DNA from: Burkholderiaceae bacterium
Lineage (GTDB): Bacteria; Pseudomonadota; Gammaproteobacteria; Burkholderiales; Burkholderiaceae_C
Direction of reading: 5' to 3'
DNA length: 10,814 nt
NCBI GenBank assembly: GCA_017853735.1
Contig: JAFMJA010000070.1
Location: 1-10,814, forward strand
Under the pieces are notes generated by a model. It was not told the origin of the DNA. It made no database searches and saw only the letters and a program-made list of their open reading frames with translations. Each line of letters opens with the position of its first letter. Positions within the stretch are counted from its first letter, which is position 1. Shown in pieces: positions 5,515-10,814 of this stretch. The translations under genes and the position numbers were made by a program.

Positions 5515-8259
5515 TCAGCTCAGCTTGCCGTGACAGTGCTTGTACTTTTTGCCACTGCCACAGGGGCAGGGCTCATTCCTACCCGCACGCGGCACAGCCG
5601 CGACCAGGGTGGCAGGGTCGACCGTGGTCTCGACCTCACCGGTTTCGGTGGGTGCGGTGTAAGTGACATTGGCGATATGCTCAGCCTTGCTCTCCAGGGC
5701 ATCAGCAGCCTGTTCAAGCTGTTCACCCGACTGGACCCGCACAGTCATCAATACCTTGGTGACTTCGTTTTTGACGGAATCGAGCAACTGACCAAAAAGC
5801 TCAAACGCCTCTCGTTTGTATTCCTGCTTGGGTTGCTTTTGCGCGTAGCCACGCAGATGGATTCCCTGGCGCAAATAATCCAGTGCGCTGAGATGCTCGC
5901 GCCAGTGGGTATCAATGCTCTGCAACAAAACGACTCGTTCGAATTGCAAGAAATTGCTCGCGCCCACCCGCTCGATCTTGGCGGCATAAGAGGCATCGGC
6001 CTGGGCCAGGACGAGCTCCAGTATTTCTTCATCGGTAATGGCACTGGCGGCCTGTATGGTCTGGTGTAAAGGGATGTCCAGCTGCCACTCGTCATGCAGC
6101 ATTTTTTCAAGACCGGCGATATCCCATTGTTCTTCAACCGATTCAGCAGGAACATACTGACGTACCAGGTCGGTGAAACAGCCCTGCCGCAGCGAGGTGA
6201 TCTGAGCCGACAAGTCCTGCGCATCCAGAATGGCATTGCGCTGCTGATAGATCACCTTGCGTTGATCATTGGCGACATCATCGTATTCAAGCAGCTGCTT
6301 GCGGATGTCAAAATTTCGTGTTTCGACCTTGCGTTGTGCACTTTCGATGCTGCGCGTCACGATGCCGGCTTCAATGGCCTCACCCTCAGGCATTTTCAGC
6401 CGGTCCATGATGGCGCGCACCCTGTCACCTGCAAAGATGCGCATGAGCGGGTCATCCAGGCTCAGATAGAAGCGTGAAGAGCCCGGGTCGCCCTGGCGTC
6501 CTGATCGGCCGCGCAGTTGGTTGTCTATCCGGCGCGACTCGTGGCGCTCGGTGGCGATGATGCGCAAACCACCCAGGGCCACCACCTTGTCGTGGTCTGT
6601 ATTCCATTGCGCCCGCAGGGCGGCAATTTTTTCCTGTCTGGCACCGGGGTCAAGTCCTTCTTCGGCTTCAAGCGCCTCGATTGTTTTCTCGACATTACCG
6701 CCCAAGACAATGTCCGTGCCGCGCCCCGCCATATTGGTGGCGATGGTGATCATTCCAGCGCGACCGGCCTGGGCAATAATATCTGCCTCGCGCGCATGCT
6801 GTTTTGCATTGAGCACCTGATGTGGCAGCTTTTCTTTTTCCAGCAGCTGATCAATGATCTCAGAGTTCTCAATCGATGTTGTGCCCACCAGCACTGGCTG
6901 GCCACGTTCGTGACATTCGCGGATATCCGCAATGGCTGCCATGTATTTTTCGCGGGTTGACTTGTAAACCCGGTCGAGCTGGTCCTCGCGCTTGCTGATG
7001 CGATTGGGTGGAATCACCACAGTCTCCAGCCCATAGATTTCTTGAAATTCGTAGGCTTCGGTATCGGCTGTTCCGGTCATTCCGGCCAACTTGCCATACA
7101 GACGGAAATAATTCTGGAATGTGATCGAGGCCATGGTCTGGTTCTCGGCCTGGATGGCAACTCCTTCCTTGGCTTCCACGGCCTGATGCAGCCCGTCACT
7201 CCAGCGACGTCCTGACATCAGACGACCGGTGAACTCATCCACGATCACAATCTCGCCGTCTTGCACCACATAGTGCTGGTCCCGATGGTAGATGTGGTGG
7301 GCACGCAGTCCGGCGTACAGGTGATGCATCAGGGTGATGTTGGCCGGGTCATAAAGACTGGCACCTTCAGACAGAAGACCGGCTGCTGTGAGCAGCGCTT
7401 CTGCATGCTCATGGCCCTGTTCAGTTAAAAAAACCTGATGGGTTTTCTCATCCAAGGTGAAGTCGCCCGGCTTGATCACACCCTCACCGGTGCGAGGATC
7501 CGCCTCGCCCTCCTGCAGGGTGAGCCCAGGGACCACTTTATTGATCGCCACATACAAGGCGGTATGGTCCTCGGCCTGGCCGCTGATGATCAGCGGGGTA
7601 CGGGCTTCATCGATCAGTATCGAATCGACCTCATCGACGATGGCGTAGTGCAGGCCGCGTTGAACCCGGTCTGGCACCTCGTACACCATGTTGTCCCGCA
7701 GGTAGTCAAACCCAAACTCGTTGTTGGTACCGTAAGTGATGTCCGCTCTGTAGGCGTCCTGCTTCTCCTGTCGCTGCATCTGGGGCAGGTTGACGCCAAC
7801 CGTCAGGCCAAGGAAGTTATACAACTTGCCCATCCACTTGGCATCACGGTTCGCAAGATAGTCATTGACGGTCACCACATGCACGCCCTGTCCCGACAAG
7901 GCATTGAGGTAAACCGACAGGGTGGCAGTGAGGGTTTTGCCCTCTCCTGTTCGCATTTCAGCAATTTTTCCCTCGTGCAAAGCCATGCCGCCAACGAGCT
8001 GAACATCAAAATGGCGCATCTTCATGACGCGCTTGGATCCTTCCCGAACTACCGCAAATGCTTCGGGCAGCAACGCTTCCAGGGTTTCACCTTTGGCAAT
8101 ACGTTCACGAAATTCCTGTGTTTTGGCTCGGAGCGCCTCATCACTCAGTTGCTCCAGCTGCTTCTCCATGGCATTGACGCGGAGGGCAGCATTCCGGTAC
8201 TGCTTGAGCAATCGATCATTTCGACTGCCAAAAATCTTGGTGAGAATATTGGTGACCAT
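5515..8259 (-). CDS. secA: Preprotein translocase ATPase SecA
   Basis: 914 residues, comparable to the 901 of E. coli. SecA is the ATP-driven motor that pushes unfolded preproteins through SecYEG. Visible landmarks are Walker A MRTGEGKT (residues 102-109), the DEAD-like VDEVD (208-212) with IDEARTPLIISG after it, helicase motif V TNMAGRGTDI (508-517) and motif VI QLRGRSGRQGDPG (581-593). A zinc-binding C-terminal tail follows, with C898, C900, C909 and H910, which contacts SecB and lipids. An acidic, poorly conserved linker precedes the tail. The frame is open to a TTG at 8289, but I chose ATG 8259. Its protein begins MVTNILTKIFGSRNDR, the family N-terminus, and AAGG lies five bases upstream. 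The 174-base leader separates it from the M23 peptidase gene; argJ follows after seven bases. Confidence 0.98.
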   Translation of the reverse strand: MVTNILTKIFGSRNDRLLKQYRNAALRVNAMEKQLEQLSDEALRAKTQEFRERIAKGETLEALLPEAFAVVREGSKRVMKMRHFDVQLVGGMALHEGKIAEMRTGEGKTLTATLSVYLNALSGQGVHVVTVNDYLANRDAKWMGKLYNFLGLTVGVNLPQMQRQEKQDAYRADITYGTNNEFGFDYLRDNMVYEVPDRVQRGLHYAIVDEVDSILIDEARTPLIISGQAEDHTALYVAINKVVPGLTLQEGEADPRTGEGVIKPGDFTLDEKTHQVFLTEQGHEHAEALLTAAGLLSEGASLYDPANITLMHHLYAGLRAHHIYHRDQHYVVQDGEIVIVDEFTGRLMSGRRWSDGLHQAVEAKEGVAIQAENQTMASITFQNYFRLYGKLAGMTGTADTEAYEFQEIYGLETVVIPPNRISKREDQLDRVYKSTREKYMAAIADIRECHERGQPVLVGTTSIENSEIIDQLLEKEKLPHQVLNAKQHAREADIIAQAGRAGMITIATNMAGRGTDIVLGGNVEKTIEALEAEEGLDPGARQEKIAALRAQWNTDHDKVVALGGLRIIATERHESRRIDNQLRGRSGRQGDPGSSRFYLSLDDPLMRIFAGDRVRAIMDRLKMPEGEAIEAGIVTRSIESAQRKVETRNFDIRKQLLEYDDVANDQRKVIYQQRNAILDAQDLSAQITSLRQGCFTDLVRQYVPAESVEEQWDIAGLEKMLHDEWQLDIPLHQTIQAASAITDEEILELVLAQADASYAAKIERVGASNFLQFERVVLLQSIDTHWREHLSALDYLRQGIHLRGYAQKQPKQEYKREAFELFGQLLDSVKNEVTKVLMTVRVQSGEQLEQAADALESKAEHIANVTYTAPTETGEVETTVDPATLVAAVPRAGRNEPCPCGSGKKYKHCHGKLS

Positions 8260-8345
8260 GGATGCCTTGCCAAACCTGTGCGCTGTCAATGCAACGCAAT
8301 CCAGCTCTGTCTTGTTGTCAGTACTGATTGAGGGATTGAAATTTT

Positions 8346-8372
8346 CGATTCCAGGGACAAGCTGGCGAATCG
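8346..8372 (-). other. Predicted hairpin in the secA mRNA leader
   Basis: Read on the minus strand, CGATTC (8372-8367) pairs with GAATCG (8351-8346). After a two-base bulge, CAG pairs with CTG around a loop of about seven bases. The bases after it read AAAATTTC, with no U run, so it does not look like an intrinsic terminator. It lies about 87 bases upstream of the secA start, too far to block the ribosome site directly. Confidence 0.35.
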
Positions 8373-8393
8373 CTCAAGTCAAGTCCAGAATCG
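8346..8393 (-). repeat. Three GAATCG-type hexamers at 21-base spacing in the secA leader
   Basis: On the plus strand CGATTC occurs at 8346-8351, GAATCG at 8367-8372 and GAATCG at 8388-8393. Start-to-start distances are 21 and 21, about two helical turns. The first copy is inverted relative to the other two, and the last two extend to GAATCGC. Equal phasing suggests a protein-binding array, but the hexamer is short and I cannot name a regulator. The element could equally be one RNA hairpin plus a chance third copy. Confidence 0.35.
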
Positions 8394-8414
8394 CGAACCC
8401 TAGATTTTACCTGC

Positions 8415-8432
8415 GCGCACCTGCCTGTGCGC
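8415..8432 (-). other. Short GC-rich hairpin just after the M23 stop
   Basis: GCGCAC (8415-8420) and GTGCGC (8427-8432) form a perfect six-pair stem with a six-base loop, directly after the M23 peptidase stop codon. On the minus strand it is followed by GCAGGTAAAATC, with no U tract, so it would be at most a weak or Rho-assisted terminator, or a pause or RNA-stability element. Confidence 0.3.
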
Positions 8433-8433
8433 C

Positions 8434-9393
8434 CTACTCGCTCGCTCTGGCTTCTCTAGCCATTGCGGTTTTCACCGGCTTTTTCTTTTCTTGCCAGGCA
8501 TTCAGAAATTTCTGCGGATTTTGTGGCACACCTTGAACACGGACTTCAAAATGCAAATGCGGGCCAGTCGATCTGCCCGTGTTGCCCACCGCTGCTATTT
8601 TTTGCCCGCGCTTGATCAGGTCGCCTTTTTTGACATAGACCTCGGAGGCGTGCGCGTAACGGGTAATGAGCTCCTTGCCATGGTCGATCTCGATCATATT
8701 GCCGTAGTTGGGGTGAAATTCCTGAGTCACCACAATACCTCCAGCTGCCGCAACAATCGGTACGCCCACTTCGCCCTGAAAATCGATGCCTGAATGCAGT
8801 GCCATGGTTCCTGAGATGGGATCAATTCGCCAGCCGAAATGCGATCCCAAATTCCCATGTTCCACCGGTTTTTGCGTGGGAATCATCATATCTTTGAGTT
8901 TCAGATCGAGCAGCCTGGATTCCATGACCGTGAGCAAGCTGGTGCGCTGATCGGTTCGCACATCAAGTGCTGCCATGGTTTCTTTCAGTTCATCCAGGCT
9001 CAAAGGGCGGCCAGTGATCAATTCACCGCCCCGGCCTGGTTTGCTGCGGATTTCTGCGGGATCAATGCCGGCCAATCCTGATACGCGTTCACCCAGGGAT
9101 TCCAGCTGAACCAATTTGGCCTGCATTTCGCCCAGTTGTTTGGCCAAAACATCCAAATTGTCACGCGCAATCCGCTCGCGTTGCGCCATCTCATCCTTGA
9201 TCATCAAGCGCATCAAAGTGCCGATGACAGGCCAGCCTTCGCGAGCCCCTTGCAGAAACACCCAGTGGTACAGACTGGCCACTGCGATCAACATGCTCAA
9301 GACAAGCCCTATGACAAGCAAAGCCAAGCCGCGTCCGCTAAGGTGGACTACCCTGGATTTGGCAAGTCTGGCATCCGTGATAATCAGGTGCAC
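8434..9393 (-). CDS. Membrane-anchored M23 (LytM) family metallopeptidase
   Basis: 319 residues from the chosen start. M23 enzymes are zinc endopeptidases that cut peptidoglycan cross-bridges; some are inactive activators of amidases. The layout is a short cytoplasmic N-terminus, one membrane helix (about residues 22-47), a likely coiled coil (about 66-106), a linker, and a LytM domain from GSHFGWRIDP (about 184) onward. The catalytic set is complete: H200 and D204 in ALHSGID, H248 in RYAHAS, and H279 and H281 in GPHLHFEV. It is therefore likely active in the periplasm. The frame is open to TTG 9405, but GTG 9393 has GGAG (9403-9400) six bases upstream and gives MHLIITDARLAKSR, so I prefer it. 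It lies upstream of secA and diverges from dciA. Its target bond or division partner cannot be named from sequence. Confidence 0.92.
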   Translation of the reverse strand: MHLIITDARLAKSRVVHLSGRGLALLVIGLVLSMLIAVASLYHWVFLQGAREGWPVIGTLMRLMIKDEMAQRERIARDNLDVLAKQLGEMQAKLVQLESLGERVSGLAGIDPAEIRSKPGRGGELITGRPLSLDELKETMAALDVRTDQRTSLLTVMESRLLDLKLKDMMIPTQKPVEHGNLGSHFGWRIDPISGTMALHSGIDFQGEVGVPIVAAAGGIVVTQEFHPNYGNMIEIDHGKELITRYAHASEVYVKKGDLIKRGQKIAAVGNTGRSTGPHLHFEVRVQGVPQNPQKFLNAWQEKKKPVKTAMAREARASE

Positions 9394-9418
9394 TTGTATC
9401 TCCAAATTCTGTTTTGCA

Positions 9419-9730
9419 ATGACACGTCGGCGTCAGGCCATATCGCTTCTGCAGGCGACGCAGGAGTCCGCTGTTCTCGCCAGCCTGTCAGAACAGGTCC
9501 GCGAGTCACAAGCTCGCCTTTTGGCTATCGAACCACTCATTCCACCCAACTTGAAGAGCTCTGTGAAAGCCGGCCCCATTGAGGGTTCAAGTTGGTGCTT
9601 ACTCGTTTCCAATAGTGCTGCCGCAGCCAAGCTCAAGCAGCTTTCCCCGCTGCTCACCAGCCACCTGCATCGTCAGGGCTGGCAGCATACTACGATCCGT
9701 TTCAAGATCCAGGCAAGCAGCACCCGCTAG
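9419..9730 (+). CDS. dciA: DUF721 / DciA-family helicase-loader protein (short form)
   Basis: 103 residues. DciA is the widespread loader of the replicative DnaB helicase in bacteria that lack DnaC or DnaI. The fit is to the DUF721 fold: an N-terminal helical segment, LLAIEPLIPPNLKSSVKAG, a strand-rich SSWCLLVSNSAAAAKLKQLSPLLTSHL core, and a closing IRFKIQ strand. The protein ends soon after the domain, so it lacks the long extra tail of some DciA proteins. The start is ATG 9419; the open frame upstream to 9116 is the antisense of the M23 gene. The Shine-Dalgarno site is poor. The gene diverges from the M23 gene with 25 bases between starts, so each promoter must overlap the other gene or lie in that gap. 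The stop codon lies inside a hairpin. Family assignment is by eye on a divergent domain. Confidence 0.8.
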   Translation: MTRRRQAISLLQATQESAVLASLSEQVRESQARLLAIEPLIPPNLKSSVKAGPIEGSSWCLLVSNSAAAAKLKQLSPLLTSHLHRQGWQHTTIRFKIQASSTR

Positions 9731-9752
9731 CGGGCCAGGGCTGCTATCTGGA
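9708..9752. terminator. Long imperfect hairpin between dciA and tRNA-Thr (possible bidirectional terminator or processing signal)
   Basis: Three nested pairings are visible: TCCAG 9708-9712 with CTGGA 9748-9752, AGCAGC 9716-9721 with GCTGCT 9740-9745, and CCCG 9723-9726 with CGGG 9731-9734 around a CTAG loop. The inner part is the perfect palindrome CCCGCTAGCGGG, which contains the dciA stop codon. On the minus strand the structure begins three bases after the tRNA CCA end. Neither strand has a clear T run after the stem, so classic intrinsic termination is doubtful; 3'-end processing or convergent-gene insulation is possible. Confidence 0.45.
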
Positions 9753-9755
9753 AAA

Positions 9756-9831
9756 TGGTGCCGATTGTCGGATTCGAACTGACGACCTACCGCTTACAAG
9801 GCGGTTGCTCTACCAACTGAGCTAAATCGGC
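9756..9831 (-). tRNA. tRNA-Thr (anticodon UGU), CCA encoded
   Basis: On the minus strand the 76-base cloverleaf starts GCCGATT at 9831, which pairs fully with AATCGGC near the 3' end. The discriminator is A and CCA is encoded at 9758-9756. The D arm has GCTC and GAGC with TTGGTA. The anticodon stem ACCGC/GCGGT holds the loop CTTGTAA, so the anticodon is TGT (UGU), reading threonine ACA and, with wobble, ACG. The T arm has GTCAG, TTCGAAT and CCGAC, giving one A-C mismatch in the fourth pair. The gene starts 24 bases after the sspB stop on the same strand and may be read through from sspA-sspB or from a promoter inside the end of sspB. Confidence 0.97.
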
Positions 9832-9855
9832 TTGCTATCCCTGAACACGGCGATT

Positions 9856-10365
9856 TTACTTGACCCGCTTGAGCGATGGACGACCGGAGGGCCCGGTCGG
9901 CTTGGGAGCCTGTGGCGGGCGCTGTTTGGAGCCGGTATTTTTTAATGGCTCCTCCAGCTCAGGAGCTGGTCTGTTTGCCAAATCCGTAGCGGGAGCATGC
10001 ACCGCGGACAAGTGGGCAGGCACGGGATTGCTGCGAGTGGCCGCCTCCATTGGAAAAGCCATACCCTGCCCGTTTTCTCGGGCATAAATCGCCATCACCT
10101 GCTCTATAGGAACGACCACCTCTCTGGCCACCCCACCAAAGCGGGCCTTGAACTCAATGAAGTCATTTCCCAGCTTCAAGGAGCTGGTGGCATCCGGGCT
10201 GATATTGAGGACGATTTCATCGTCTTTGACAAATTCATTGGGCACCTGCACAGAGCCATCGACCCGGACCGCGACATAAGGGGTCAATCCATTGGCGCAG
10301 CACCATTCGTGCAGGGCGCGAATGAAATATGGACGCGTGGAACTGGTGGCTAGCTCTTTGCTCAT
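9856..10365 (-). CDS. sspB: ClpXP adaptor / protease specificity-enhancing factor SspB
   Basis: 169 residues. SspB binds ssrA-tagged, ribosome-rescued proteins and delivers them to ClpXP for degradation. The folded domain (about residues 9-107) is well conserved: STRPYFIRALHEWC, VPNEFVKDDEIVLNISP, LGNDFIEFKARFGG, and VPIEQVMAIYARENGQGM. A long linker (about 108-158) rich in Pro, Ala and Ser is probably disordered. The last ten residues GRPSLKRVK with the preceding S match the ClpX-docking tail seen in E. coli (GRPALRVVK), so tethering to ClpX is likely intact. The start is ATG 10365, 17 bases after the sspA stop, with no strong Shine-Dalgarno site. It is co-directional with sspA, the usual operon pair. 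Confidence 0.96.
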   Translation of the reverse strand: MSKELATSSTRPYFIRALHEWCCANGLTPYVAVRVDGSVQVPNEFVKDDEIVLNISPDATSSLKLGNDFIEFKARFGGVAREVVVPIEQVMAIYARENGQGMAFPMEAATRSNPVPAHLSAVHAPATDLANRPAPELEEPLKNTGSKQRPPQAPKPTGPSGRPSLKRVK

Positions 10366-10382
10366 GTCAGTGCAGTTGCAGC

Positions 10383-10814
10383 TTACTTGCGCATCACTTT
10401 TTCAGAAGGTGTCAGTGCCTCAATGTAGGCAGGACGCGAAAAAATTCGCTCCGCATACTTGAGCAAGGGCGCAGCATTTTTGGACAGCTCAATGCCATAG
10501 GAATCCAGCCGCCAAAGCAATGGGGCAATGGCCACATCCAGCATGGAGAAATTGTCACCCAGCATGTATTTGTTTTTCAGAAATACGGGGGCTAGTTGAA
10601 TCAGTCGGTCGCGGATGTGCGCACGCGCCTTTTCCAGTGCCTTCTCATTGCCTTTGCTGGCACGGTTTTCCAGAGTGGCGACATGGGTAAACAGCTCTTT
10701 TTCAAAATTCAGCAGAAAAAGGCGCACCCGGGCGCGGTCCACCGGATCCCCCGGCATGAGTTGGGGATGAGGAAAACGCTCGTCAATGTATTCGTTGATG
10801 ATGTTGGATTCATA
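10383..10814 (-). CDS. sspA: Stringent starvation protein A SspA, C-terminal part (5' end outside window)
   Basis: The frame is open to the window edge; about 143 C-terminal residues are present, ending at TAA 10385-10383. SspA has a glutathione-S-transferase fold but acts as an RNA-polymerase-associated transcription regulator in starvation and acid stress. The visible part begins YESNIINEYIDERFPHPQLMP, closely like the E. coli protein at the end of the thioredoxin-like domain. The helical GST C-terminal domain follows, with APVFLKN, FSMLDVAIAPLLWRLDSYGIEL and a final LTPSEKVMRK. The methionine at 10757 is internal, in the conserved PQLMPGDP segment. sspB follows after 17 bases. A general GST is excluded by this strong SspA-like context and the sspB neighbour. 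Confidence 0.95.
   Translation of the reverse strand, partial: YESNIINEYIDERFPHPQLMPGDPVDRARVRLFLLNFEKELFTHVATLENRASKGNEKALEKARAHIRDRLIQLAPVFLKNKYMLGDNFSMLDVAIAPLLWRLDSYGIELSKNAAPLLKYAERIFSRPAYIEALTPSEKVMRK

Larger units (their letters stand above)
8260..8433 (-). promoter_or_regulatory. secA: secA leader: probable promoter and 5' untranslated region
   Basis: This 174-base gap between the M23 stop and the secA ATG is the longest non-coding stretch in the window. I see no good small reading frame like secM on the minus strand; it lacks an ATG before secA. Possible promoter parts on the minus strand are a TAAAAT (8409-8404) and a TTGACT (8384-8379), but neither has a convincing partner at the right spacing. 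The stretch contains three GAATCG/CGATTC hexamers spaced exactly 21 bases apart and an RNA hairpin, both listed separately. A promoter here is inferred from the gap, not proved. Confidence 0.4.

Noticed and set aside
4909..6069. Long plus-strand open frame (386 codons) opposite argJ and secA
   Set aside because: It lies wholly antisense to two well-supported genes, has no family resemblance, and high-GC third-position bias creates such frames.
8285..8290. TTGACA on the minus strand as a secA -35 box
   Set aside because: A -10 at normal spacing would fall at or beyond the secA start codon.
7438..8331. Plus-strand open frame of 297 codons opposite the secA 5' end
   Set aside because: It is antisense to conserved SecA motifs and its translation shows no recognisable domain.
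8260..8433. A secM-like arrest peptide upstream of secA
   Set aside because: There is no minus-strand ATG in the leader before the secA start and no arrest-like motif.
9116..9418. Extension of dciA upstream over the M23 gene
   Set aside because: The residues are antisense to the peptidase, and DUF721-like sequence begins at ATG 9419.
1..10814. Phage, insertion sequence, CRISPR array, toxin-antitoxin or defence system
   Set aside because: Every substantial frame on the coding strands is accounted for by housekeeping genes, and no regularly spaced long repeats or transposase motifs were seen.

Overview
The window is a compact piece of a betaproteobacterial chromosome, most likely order Burkholderiales. 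The basis is gene order and protein character: pilC-pilD-coaE-zapD-yacG facing mutT, a DUF815 ATPase, argJ, secA and an M23 peptidase, next to a DUF721/DciA gene. That arrangement is known to me from Burkholderiales and relatives. The genus cannot be fixed from the sequence alone. GC looks moderately high, in the fifties percent by eye. Nearly every base is coding, and no gene-free stretch exceeds 300 bases.

Layout. (1) Bases 1-2858, plus strand: the 3' end of pilC, then pilD, coaE, zapD and yacG. This is a tight operon with stop/start overlaps at pilC/pilD and pilD/coaE, a 22-base gap before zapD and a 24-base gap before yacG. (2) Bases 2868-9393, minus strand: read in transcription order, M23 peptidase, secA, argJ, DUF815 AAA+-like ATPase and mutT. 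The block converges on yacG with 9 bases between stops. A 174-base leader between the peptidase and secA is the main non-coding stretch. (3) Bases 9419-9730, plus strand: a short dciA (DUF721), divergent from the peptidase with 25 bases between the chosen starts. (4) Bases 9756-10814, minus strand: the 3' end of sspA, then sspB, then tRNA-Thr(UGU), converging on dciA.

How the genes fit together. Block 1 joins type IV pilus assembly (PilC platform, PilD prepilin peptidase) to CoA synthesis (CoaE), Z-ring bundling (ZapD) and gyrase protection (YacG). Block 2 joins envelope and export functions (M23 peptidase, SecA) to arginine synthesis (ArgJ), an uncharacterised ATPase and nucleotide-pool cleansing (MutT). 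DciA is a replicative-helicase loader. SspA and SspB are stringent-starvation and ClpXP-adaptor proteins. Most of this is housekeeping, and I see no phage, transposon, CRISPR or defence genes.

The less-explained items are the DUF815 ATPase, translationally coupled to argJ; three GAATCG/CGATTC sites at exact 21-base spacing in the secA leader, two of which also form an RNA hairpin; a long imperfect hairpin between dciA and the tRNA; and the direct junction of the dciA-secA block with the sspAB-tRNA block. Several starts (zapD GTG, M23 GTG, mutT, secA) were chosen by eye using Shine-Dalgarno sites and family N-termini.
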